Of a stretch of DNA of 64,000 nucleotides, positions 55,807 through 64,000 are shown in pieces (position 1 is the first letter of the stretch; the number at the start of each line of letters is the position of its first letter). The stretch lies in the NCBI RefSeq assembly GCF_963678635.1, contig NC_087063.1, positions 58,350,759 to 58,414,758 of the forward strand, in the 5' to 3' direction. The notes beneath the pieces are model-generated. The model had not been told where the DNA came from. It worked only from the letters and a program-made list of their open reading frames with translations, and did not search any database. The position numbers and the translations under genes were made by a program. Source of the stretch: Symsagittifera roscoffensis. Taxonomy: Eukaryota; Xenacoelomorpha; Acoela; Convolutidae.

Positions 55807-58453
55807 TTTTTAATTTCTGGCGCCGACTCGGACATTAACCGTCAGTTTGTTGACTGTAACATTTTGGATGCAATTGCCGAAAAGTTTATCCAAAAAAAGT
55901 ACGACAAGTTATCAAAGATTCTTGAAGAGACGCTCGCAGGGACGGATAAGTGGATCGTTTCTGATGTTCTTCGTCAGATATCTGTGCGGGGACAATAAAA
56001 AAAGCTACAATTTTAGCAGTAAGTAACTGTTCACAAATTTATCGTTTTCAGTCACCAAACATTCTTTACGTTGATTAATTCAACTTCAATTACGTTCAAT
56101 TACGTTCATCTTTACGTTCAATTAAAATTCAACTTTCAATAAAATTTATATCCAATTGGGACAACACAACACTGTTTAGGCTGGCGTAATGCAACTCGTA
56201 ATTCTTTGTGGTTCAAGAGAAATGCCTTGGACCAAGACTCGGAAGGAGCTAGTAAAATGTTTCTTCGGTCCAATGTTCATACCTGACGAAGTTGATCCTT
56301 ATAAAGCGCTCAAAGCAACCGAAACTTCATTTTCATTTGAACAGTGCGCACTCAATCAAACCTACCTCAAACATTGGAAGAGTCAAGACACGTTTCCAGG
56401 ATAATGAAACGATCAAAATTTATGTCTATAACAGCTGAAAACTCCCAACAACTATGGGGACAAGTGCTGAAACTGATCCGACAAAAAAGTTCAAATAAGC
56501 ACATTTGTTAAATTGATTCGACAATCCGCATTCAGCCGTAAAAAGACGTATTCTGGGTATAGAAAGAATTACACAAATGTCTTACGAGTTTTGGCGATGG
56601 AACTATTTTCTAAAAGAGGCTCAACGAAGGATTTTGAGTTTTGCTTGGGCATCGCTTGTAAAACTGGAAACGTAGAAGAAGTGATCAACATTATCCGGAA
56701 CAGACTACAACTGATTGGCCTCGGACATAATTTAGTACCCTCAATGAGAAATGTCCAACGATCAACTGCAAGCCTTGTAAATCACTTTTTGGCCTTGTGC
56801 AAACCACAGAAGTCCTTCTCTGGATTCAGAACGGACTTGGTTGCATGTATACAACTAGCTGTTTTTCTATTGTTTAAAAAAGAAAACATCAACAACGTTA
56901 AAGTCGATATTTGGGGAAACGGTTGTGAAATTGGTGGCACAGAAGTTACGAGAATGGCTTTAGACTACTTTCTGAAGATATTAGCGCCCAATCTGCTACG
57001 AGCGTCTTCTGCTTCGCAGGTACTCCTTTTTCTAAAATCATTTTAAAATCATTTCTTCACAAGTTTTTTTCTCAACTTGAGACTAAATTGATTTTTTTTA
57101 GCTTATCGAGGAAAAGACTCAAGGTTTGCGATGGAGTTGAACTTGGGACCGAGTGTTGTCGGATGTCAAGAGTCAGGGTGGTTATTCCAGCAAACAAATC
57201 AGTTGAAAAATTTGGGAGCAAAATTGACGTACAGTGGAAATACCCCGTTTCTCCATCGACTGATACTGGGCTCCGGAAACGACCTGTCTACAGATTACCC
57301 TTCTAAGATGGCACTTTATGTAGAAGACGAACGTTTTCTACCTTCCCTTTGCGACAAAATAACTGGTCGAAGAACGGATGTAAAGATTCCATTTCGCACG
57401 AATATTCCTGAAACTTCTCTAGTTTTCCTTAATGACGTGAGATGCATTTGCCCAGATGCCACGCACATGCTCACTCGATGCGTTGAAAGTGACCTGAGAA
57501 AAATGGCTCAAAAAATTATCAACGACAAAAGTCCGTTCGAAATGGAGTTTCTTCACCGCTTTGAACAGAATCTGTCAAGTCGTGATGCCAAGAGACCCGT
57601 CTTCCAATTTACAAGAACTGCGAAAAATGCGCAACAAGTTGGAACTGTTGGAGCGGTATCGTTATCTGAAGTGGTGCCCCAACTGTTATCGCGGACAAAG
57701 AGGAGTTGAAGGTATGCTAAATTACCATTTTAATGTATCCTCATAATTTCATCAAATGTTACAATTTAGGATGCCAAGTTTGGAAAAATAACCGACCTAT
57801 ATGATGGAGTGTGGTGCGATGAAATAGTTAGCGGTACCTCAGATAAAACCGTCGCAAATTCCATTGATGTCCTCAAAGTATTGCATCCAAATTTGTTCAC
57901 GAAAGAGGACCCTAAAGCGAAAGGAAAACTTTCTATAACGACTCTGGATGCAAGCGAACTTTTGAGAAAAAGCTTGAACCGTTGTATTACTATCTTGAGA
58001 AGTTCTAAGGAGAGTTTTAACGTAATTGATTTCAATTTTTGGGCGGAAACCTACTATCAAACTTCTTTACTATTATTCGCAGAACACGGACTGACGCCAT
58101 ACAAACTCAAGCTGGTGACTATTCCGCAAATTGTTGAAGGAAATTTCGTGGTGTCCCCGTGGAACCACATTTGCGAAGGTCTAGAAAAATCTAACCATCA
58201 CGCCAGCAAAGATTTTCATACAAGAACAATGCGTGGAGGCGGAAAAATGTGTAATCATGATCCACTTTTTCTTGAAAGTTTTTTCTCTTTTTGCAAGCTC
58301 CTTCAACGTACTAAAGCAGAAAAAGAAGTGCCTGACGTTTTAGCGAATCTTACGAGTGTTTTCAACGTGTCATTAGGACAAACTTATCTGGAAATATGCA
58401 TCGACGCAGTACCGAATCCTCGTAGTACAGTGCTACTAGTTGGTAACTGTTAA
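55807..58453 (+). pseudogene. Multi-exon gene of unknown, possibly transposase-like type, probably decayed
   Basis: Coding-like pieces in order: 55,807-55,998, 56,180-56,404, about 56,341-56,500 in another frame, 56,477-57,019, 57,102-57,711 and 57,770-58,453. Splice signals are plausible at several borders (acceptor TTTAG at 56,179; donor after 57,019; acceptors TTTTAG at 57,101 and TTTAG at 57,769). The phases do not agree, and within 57,102-57,711 the coding frame changes at least once, so I call it broken. The piece ending 57,019 has Asp-Ile-Trp-Gly-Asn-Gly-Cys-Glu-Ile-Gly-Gly; the last piece has Gly-Leu-Glu-Lys-Ser-Asn-His-His near 58,178. Such spaced acidic motifs recall large DDE-type transposases of animals, but the family is not identified. 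Confidence 0.4.
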
Positions 58454-58928
58454 AAAGGCTTTGTCCCGGATTCCGGGCCAGAAAAGAATTCAGTCCTCGG
58501 ATTTCGGCACACAACTTTTTTGAGATTACACAAAATAAATTATTGCAAAAAAACGGCCTATATCAAAATCAGTAGTTTACAGTAATTTAGCACACTTGTC
58601 CAATGCTTTCTCTGTTACCATAGCAATAAATCCGTTTCTCTGAGAAAGTTTCTCTGAAACACGTGGCAGTGCATTGTTATTCACACACACCGTGCAGCGC
58701 AGTCGTTTAATTAGTCACATGAGCTTTGAAACGGCAGGAATAGTATATAACTTTCTCGTGTCTTTTCTCGTAACTTTCTTGTCGGCGAAAAGTTATTGAT
58801 AACATTGTTTCAATTATTTTTCATTTATTCGTTTATCGCAGCGAAGATTATAATCCACCTTCAAACTTTCAAAGTTGAATTTAAATTCAACAATTGTTAC
58901 AAGTTAAATTTCTTATTTTCAGTAAGAA
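58454..58928 (+). other. Upstream region of the zinc-finger/JmjC gene
   Basis: Starts with another CCCGGATTCCGGG copy (58,466) and a CGGATTTCGGCAC copy (58,498). No ORF. It ends in a polypyrimidine tract and TTTTCAG seven bases before the gene's first ATG. Confidence 0.5.
58911..58922 (+). other. Splice acceptor just upstream of the start codon
   Basis: TTTCTTATTTTCAG ends at 58,922, followed by TAAGAA and the ATG at 58,929. An acceptor this close to the start implies either a 5' UTR intron or a spliced-leader trans-splice site, as used by nematodes, flatworms, rotifers and tunicates. The sequence alone cannot separate these. Confidence 0.5.
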
Positions 58929-61900
58929 ATGCCAAATCGTCAGAGAAGAGAAACTGACAAAACCTGCAATGGTAAGTATTTATAATAATTAAGTGTAAAT
59001 TAGAATGGTTAAACCATCATGATGATACATGAACTTCAGTTGAACTACAGTTATGCTTGGTCTTAAACAAAATACACTTTGTGTTTTTGAGTGAGTTTAA
59101 AGTTCATTTGATTGATTTTTTGATTGACAAAAACCTCTAGATTGCATTATAAAGAAAAATAAATTATTTAAATACTGAAATATTGACCGTCAAGTGTGAC
59201 AATCATTGTCATGATACGGCCCGTATAACCGGGTTATAAATTACTGAAATCGTTTCGTGACCGTCACGAATCATTCGTGAATGAATTCGTAATTCACGAA
59301 TTCGTGACGAATCACTGAAATCAACCATATTAGAACAACCGATATTTACAGGAAAATGGCATGCATGTAACCTGGTAATCAACAAAACTTTTATTGGTTT
59401 TTCCAGAAGCCAGTACTGTAATTAAATTACATCATGTTATTAACCAATAATCATTCACATATTAGAATTTTGCTTCCATTATCCCATGATATATCACTGA
59501 TAAACTATAACTTTTTTAGAATGTCGTAAAGTCTTTCACTCTACCGGCACGCTCAACCGCCACAGAAGACTAAACGTTTGCCGAGCTAAGCAGGTCAAAC
59601 GGGAGAGCATGCTCCGATGCATGTTTTGCGGTGTGCCCGAATCTTCTTGGTTCGCGGACATCTATGCAGTTGCTGAACATGCATTGAGTCCCTACTGCTG
59701 GAACAAAATCAGGAGCAATCGTGTACGAGGAGTCGGAGCAAATTTTCTGGCGCCAACACGAACAAACTTTGATGCAGTCGTGAGAACATGGAAAGGCTGC
59801 AAAAAAGCGTTTTCCCTGGCTGATAGACGTCGAAGCAAGCAGTTTGAAGACGAAGAGTTTCGGTTTGGTAAGGTTTTGTTAGCCCTCAGGCCCTGGGTTG
59901 CTTTTGGCCAACTGAAAAAAATAATTTTGCAATAAAAAATAACCGTTATTTTAGTGACTGAAATAAAATAAAATAATAAAATAATCAATTGCAACTTGAA
60001 TGTTGAACATGATTTTCAACCAATTTTTTTTGTTATGTAAGATTTTGAACTCCAAACTTCGGAAGTCATAGTCAATATAGACAAGTTGTGTTTAGACATG
60101 GACGCAGTTGACTCCCAGGTGTTTTATTTGCCCAGTCAACTTCAACAAGTCAAAAAAAATCAACGAGTTCTCCACTGGCAGGAACAGCACAAATGTTGCC
60201 AACAACATCCTGTTCAGTGAACCAAGAAAATGCTGAACTTCCACTGGAAGAGGAAGAAGAACCTTCAACGAGTTCTCCACAGGCAGGAACAGCACAAATG
60301 TTGCCAACAACATCCTGTTCAGTGAACGAAGAAAATGCTGAACTTCCACTGGAAGAGGAAGAAGAACCTTCAACGAGTTCTACGAAAAGTCCGGGAACTG
60401 CACAGGAAAAGCTTCATGGCCATGACGCGAACAGTGAATGTGGAAGTGGAATTGTTGCGAACTTCGAACTGTTGAACAGTGAATGTGGAAGAGGGAGTGT
60501 CGTGAACAGTGAAGGTGGAAGTGGGAGTGTTGTGAACAGTGAAGGTGGAAGTGGGAGTGTCGTGAACAGTGAAGGTGGAAGTGGGAGTATCGTAAACAGT
60601 GAAGGTGGAAGTGTTGTGAGCAGTGAAGGTGGAAGTGTTGTGAGCAGTGAAGGTGGAAGTGTTGTGAGCAGTGAAGGTGGAAGTGTTGTGAGCAGTGAAG
60701 GTGGAAGTGTTGTGAGCAATGAAGGTAAAAGTGTTGCGAGCAGTGAAGGTGGAAGTGTTGCGAGCAGTGAAGGTGGAAGTGTTGTGGGCAGTGAAGGTGG
60801 AAGTGAAGTGAACTTGAAAGAAGTGGTTGAAATTGCCAATAGCCTTTTGAGTATTGCCAACAATGTTGAAATGGAACAGGAGGATAAAAATGTTGTGAGC
60901 AGTGACTCACCTTCGGAAGGTGGAAGTGAAGTGAACTACAGTGAAGTGGACTACTTTGGAAGACTTTTTTCGGAAGAAACGGCAAATAGTTTTGCCAACA
61001 GTGACTGTTTTGTAGTGGAAGAAGGACTCCTTCTCGGAGATGGACAGGAAGAAGAAAATGAACTTGAATGGAAAAAATTTATTGAATATCTTGAAGAAAG
61101 TAGTGAAGAAGAACTGTTTCCTGTTGAACTTCAACCGGTTGAACCGGAAAATGAACTCAATTTTGATGCTCCTCTTGAAGAGGAAGAACTGTTTGAAACA
61201 GCTGAAGTTGACTCTGAAGTTGGGGATGTCTCTAAGTTCAACTTGAATCTTCTTGATACAGAAGAACAGCAAAGTTCAACTGCAAACAAGGTAACATTGT
61301 TAATCATTAATCTCGAAAAATTCACAAATTTTTTCGAGCTTTGGAGAACGATAAAAAAATTGTAGGCCTGTGAACTGTGAAAAAATGAACTCCATTCTTC
61401 ATTCAAGAAAAATTATTCTCACTAAACGTGCCAAAATCCAGTACTTTTGAACAAATTTTTTCGAGCTTTTGAGAACGATAAAAAAGTTGTAGGCATTGGC
61501 CTGTGATAAAAATTGGCAATGTTTTGTCATTTGACACTGGATTCCGGGCCTCATGGCTAAAGGTTTGAACATGAATTCCGAGATCAATTCCTTGCCTAGT
61601 TGACAGCATTCGAAAGTGCCATGGATTCCGGAGAGATATTCATTAGACCCGGAATCCATGGCACTTTCGAATGCTGTCAACTATGCAAAAAATTGATCTC
61701 GGAATTCATGTTCAAACCTTTAGCCATAAGGCCCGGAATTCAGTGTCAAATGACAAAACATTGCCAATTTTTATCACAGGCCAATTCCTACAACTTTTTT
61801 ATCGTTCTCAAAAGCTCGAAAAAATTTGTTCAAAAGTACTACTTTTGTTGTAGTACATCCTGTAGTACAGGATTTTGGCACGTTTAGTGAAAATAATCAT

Positions 61901-64000
61901 TATTTATGATAGAAATAGAAATATGATATTTCTTGAATGAAGAATGGAGTTAATTTTTTTAAATGAAGTCACAACGCTGGTTCTTTGGGTTTTTTCAAAT
62001 GGGTTTGACTCAACCGGACAAACTACCCACTAACTTCCTTTTTTCAGCAAGCAAAACAGACTAGAGTGGATTCTAAGGCCGCTTCTATCTGGCCTTCTGT
62101 AAAGATAGTCTTGCCGAGAGACTCACGCATGTTGCATTTGAGGCAACTGGAGAGCTTCACGACTATCCAAGATTTACGAAGAGTGTTATCCTGCGTGAGT
62201 TTTTTTCGTAAAAAATGAAAAGTGTTTCACAGAGAAAAAAATTATGTTCACAGGTAAAAATCGCGAAATCGTTGGTAAGGACAGTTGAAGCGCGACATAT
62301 CGAAAGTGCCCTTCAGGAAGCAGAGTTTTTGAACTCAGAATATGCTGTTTTTGTTCCTGACGCCTTTCGATTCAACGGCTTCACGTCAAAAGTGTCACAA
62401 TCAGTCCTCGACAACCCAAACGTCGTGAAGCTTCTATTGGAAGGTTACAAAAAACCCTTAACCCTCCGCTCGTACGACTCGAATTTCAGGGTTAGTACTA
62501 CTAACGCTTTAGTACGCTTTCTTTTCAAAAGATTTGCCAACAAAGGTTGCCAGTATAAAATTTTTATCATGACCGTCATTCATTCATTCACTGAAAGTTG
62601 AGGTTGAAATGTCTCTGGATGATTTTCCGAAATTTTTTCAATTCAATTTCTAATTTCTTACTATTTCTAAGTTATAGTATTGAACCATTCCAGGAACAAA
62701 CAAGGATAATTGATGGAAAAGAGGTGGATCAGTTGTTCAGAAAAACACCTCCCATGTTTTACAACATTATTGACGCTGATGCCGCACATCAAAAAATCAC
62801 AAAATTTACACAACCGTCATTCCTATCGAGTACCTCGCTGGGACACATTCATTCAAAAAGTTTGCACGCAGCATGTCGGCCCAATAAAGAGTCCAACTTT
62901 CTTCTCATTTCTCAAGATGGCGCTGTGACAATGTTCCACCACGATTTTTCCAGCACATCAGTCCTCTATATTCTACTGAAAGGATGTAAGACGTTCTTCT
63001 TGATAGCCCCGACGAGCATCAACCAGGATCTCTTCAACCAGTTCCTGCAGCAGTCCCGAAGGAAATTTTTCTTCGGTTCCCATGAAGGCTTGAATATGGG
63101 AGGGTGCCAAGCTATCACGCTGAAAGTGCGACAAGGTTTAATCATGCCAGCGAATATGATTCATATGGTGGAGACGACAGGCGTTTCTGTCGCCTATGGA
63201 GTTAACTTCATTTTCAAGAATCATCTTCGTCTGGCCGCTGATACCTTCAAGACAGAACGCGTTCAGAAAACAAAGTTCACTGAATGCTACCCTTCTTTCT
63301 CGTTCCTTGCGCTTACTCATATTGTGTCTCGAGTACAGTGAGTCGTTTCAAACGTTGAACATCATTTTAACGTTTTAACATCAACGTTTAACTTAAACTT
63401 GAAAATTTAACATCATGTTAAAGAGTCAACTGTGAAAATCTGTGGTTGAAGTTTATAATAATGTAACCTCAAAATCAATAACTGGAATAATATGACAAAA
63501 TCTATTTTTTTTGAAATTTTTGAATTTGTTTACAGAGATGGATCCGACGCAAATGTCGATGAGCTCGCGGCAATTTTTGACGTGTTTCAAATTCTGAAAA
63601 AACACGACTCATCGTTTGCACAACATGTTTCCCTAGTAAAATACATCGTACGTACAAATTATGCTCAAGTTGAAATATTGAATATTTTTCACACAATTTT
63701 ATCCATAACGTTTTGGTAAAACTTCTCTGAGTTTATGACAAAATTAATTTAATATTACTCAGTAATATTACTCATCAAGGCTTGATGTAACTTACATATA
63801 TATTCAATGTATATCAAGTATATATCAATATATACTACATATAGTATACTATATTTATAGTATAAAGTTGAATATATTTTTTGATGTCATCCAGTATTGT
63901 TTTCCAGGATAAATTACTTGCAACTGGAAACTCTTCGAACCTGGGTAACAACTTCTCTGAAGTTGAACTTTTGGAAAAGCGAATCGAACTCATGATGATG
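58929..64000 (+). CDS. Zinc-finger, acidic-repeat and JmjC-domain protein (partial, multi-exon)
   Basis: Proposed exons: 58,929-58,971, 59,520-59,867, 60,042-60,118, 60,283-61,290, 62,048-62,194, 62,254-62,490, 62,694-63,337, 63,536-63,647 and 63,908 onward. All borders are GT-AG and all phases agree, giving about 903 residues to the window edge. Residues 13-40 form a C2H2/C2HC-like finger (C-x2-C...H-x5-C) split by intron 1, and a second Cys/His cluster lies at 45-75. Residues 155-490 are acidic Ser/Gly/Glu repeats. The C-terminal part is a JmjC domain of the KDM2/KDM7 type. The product is predicted to be a nuclear Fe(II)/2-oxoglutarate oxygenase acting on histones or other chromatin proteins. 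The placement of exons 3-4 is the least certain; the end lies outside the window. Confidence 0.75.
59140..59345. repeat. Palindrome-rich segment in intron 1
   Basis: Contains ATACGGCCCGTAT, TATAACCGGGTTATA and an ATTCGTGAA...TTCACGAAT inverted repeat around 59,270-59,312. Probably remains of a small inverted-repeat element in the 548-bp intron. Confidence 0.5.
59868..60041 (+). other. Intron 2 of the JmjC gene
   Basis: Donor G/GTAAGG at 59,868 and acceptor GTAAG/ATTTTG at 60,040-60,041; phase 1 on both sides, which keeps the frame open. A readthrough would give a stop after about 22 codons. Confidence 0.55.
60160..60370 (+). repeat. 105-bp direct repeat (two units) at the start of the acidic region
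   Basis: Units start near 60,160 and 60,265 and are almost identical. The period is 35 codons, encoding a segment with Leu-Pro-Thr-Thr-Ser-Cys-Ser-Val-Asn and a Glu run. In my exon model the first unit is within an intron (60,119-60,282) because the upstream frame only matches the second unit; unspliced, the frames differ. Confidence 0.65.
60436..60820 (+). repeat. Coding minisatellite: Ser-Glu-Gly-Gly-Ser repeats
   Basis: Four 30-bp units (pattern Asn-Ser-Glu-Gly-Gly-Ser-Gly-Ser-Val-Val) followed by about nine 24-bp units (pattern Ser-Ser-Glu-Gly-Gly-Ser-Val-Val). All are in frame with the surrounding ORF. Copy number is likely variable between individuals. Confidence 0.85.
61291..62047 (+). 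other. Intron 4 of the JmjC gene, carrying a fold-back element
   Basis: 757 bp, donor AAG/GTAACA and acceptor TTTTTTCAG, phase 0. Most of it is the inverted repeat at 61,388-61,951. A partial extra copy of the arm sequence lies at 61,310-61,370. Confidence 0.75.
61388..61951. mobile_element. Fold-back (long inverted-repeat) non-autonomous element
   Basis: The two ends read AACTCCATTCTTCATTCAAG and its complement. The arms are about 245 and 285 bp and pair over nearly their whole length around a centre at about 61,632-61,648. The right arm has an extra insertion of about 30 bases near 61,835-61,865. No transposase inside. ORFs of about 90 codons on both strands here are mirror images from the palindrome. 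The inner arm carries GGATTCCGG motifs. Confidence 0.85.
62694..63337 (+). other. JmjC catalytic domain exon
   Basis: 214 codons. The iron-binding triad is complete: His at 62,937-62,939 and Asp at 62,943-62,945 (His-x-Asp), and the distal His at 63,162-63,164 in Met-Ile-His-Met-Val. A Lys in Leu-Leu-Lys-Gly-Cys-Lys (62,979) sits where KDM2/KDM7 enzymes bind 2-oxoglutarate. The segments Thr-Ser-Val-Leu-Tyr-Ile-Leu-Leu-Lys-Gly and Phe-Leu-Ile-Ala-Pro-Thr match the KDM2/PHF8 pattern. All key residues present suggests an active oxygenase. Confidence 0.85.
63338..63535 (+). other. Intron after the JmjC exon
   Basis: 198 bp, donor GTGAGT at 63,338 and acceptor TTTACAG at 63,535, phase 2. Rich in AACGTTTAA-type repeats. 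The flanking exons keep the frame. Confidence 0.7.
63740..63880. repeat. TATA-type AT-rich simple repeat in intron
   Basis: Runs of ATATATCAA/TATAGTATA in the intron between 63,648 and 63,907. No gene. Confidence 0.6.

Noticed and set aside
55814-55840. TTTCTGGCGCC-like sequence at 55,814 and 59,744 as a tRNA-Lys primer-binding site or shared element
   Set aside because: No LTR adjacent, and both lie in coding-like sequence; the short match is probably chance.
60436-60820. Regular short repeats as a CRISPR array
   Set aside because: No unique spacers; the units are tandem, in frame and in a eukaryotic exon.
60380-60985. Minus-strand ORFs rich in His-Cys-Ser or Leu-Pro-Pro-Ser repeats
   Set aside because: Antisense shadows of the in-frame Ser-Glu-Gly-Gly-Ser minisatellite.
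61399-61887. Two similar 93-95 codon ORFs on opposite strands
   Set aside because: They are mirror images of the two arms of the fold-back palindrome, not genes.

Overview
This is a eukaryotic window of about 33% GC by eye. It has GT-AG introns with short TTTTCAG-type acceptors, LTR and non-LTR retroelements, and no bacterial-style operons. The organism is most likely an invertebrate animal with compact genes; I cannot name the species.

Positions 1-54,680 are almost entirely nested retroelements. The centre is a very long envelope-bearing Ty3/gypsy-type element (copy B, 8,442-28,471). It has two 409-bp LTRs, a primer-binding site, ORF0, gag with a CCHC knuckle, protease, RT/RNase H, integrase with a GPY module, two small membrane ORFs, a Pro/Ser-rich ORF, an env-like glycoprotein gene, and a roughly 600-codon accessory ORF after env. 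A 2,254-bp tandem duplication inside it creates an RT-gag fusion ORF. The element sits at a TTAT target in an older repeat, and empty versions of that target occur elsewhere in the window. Copy A (1-4,934) and copy C (35,965-43,046) are partial copies on the plus strand. Minus-strand pieces of a second, diverged subfamily lie at 4,935-6,861 (5' end), 35,461-35,964 (3' end) and 50,481-54,680 (copy D, 3' end with a long open accessory ORF). Most genes carry stops and frameshifts, so the elements look dead, but several short ORFs and RNA-like hairpins are conserved between subfamilies.

Between the LTR copies (6,862-8,441; 28,472-35,460; 43,047-50,480) lie decayed repeats. They include four copies of a non-LTR retrotransposon on the minus strand, recognisable by RT motifs, and a roughly 1.55-kb companion repeat. 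Positions 19,735-35,964 and 35,965-50,990 are arranged as an old tandem duplication of about 16 kb.

From 54,680 to 64,000 the sequence is host-like. First comes a stretch rich in a dispersed GGATTCCGG motif, then a multi-exon, apparently decayed gene of unknown, possibly transposase-like, type (55,807-58,453). Last is a well-formed multi-exon gene (58,929 to beyond the end). It encodes a zinc-finger N-terminus, an acidic Ser/Gly-rich repeat region and a JmjC domain of the KDM2/KDM7 type with all metal-binding residues. One of its introns carries a 564-bp fold-back element.
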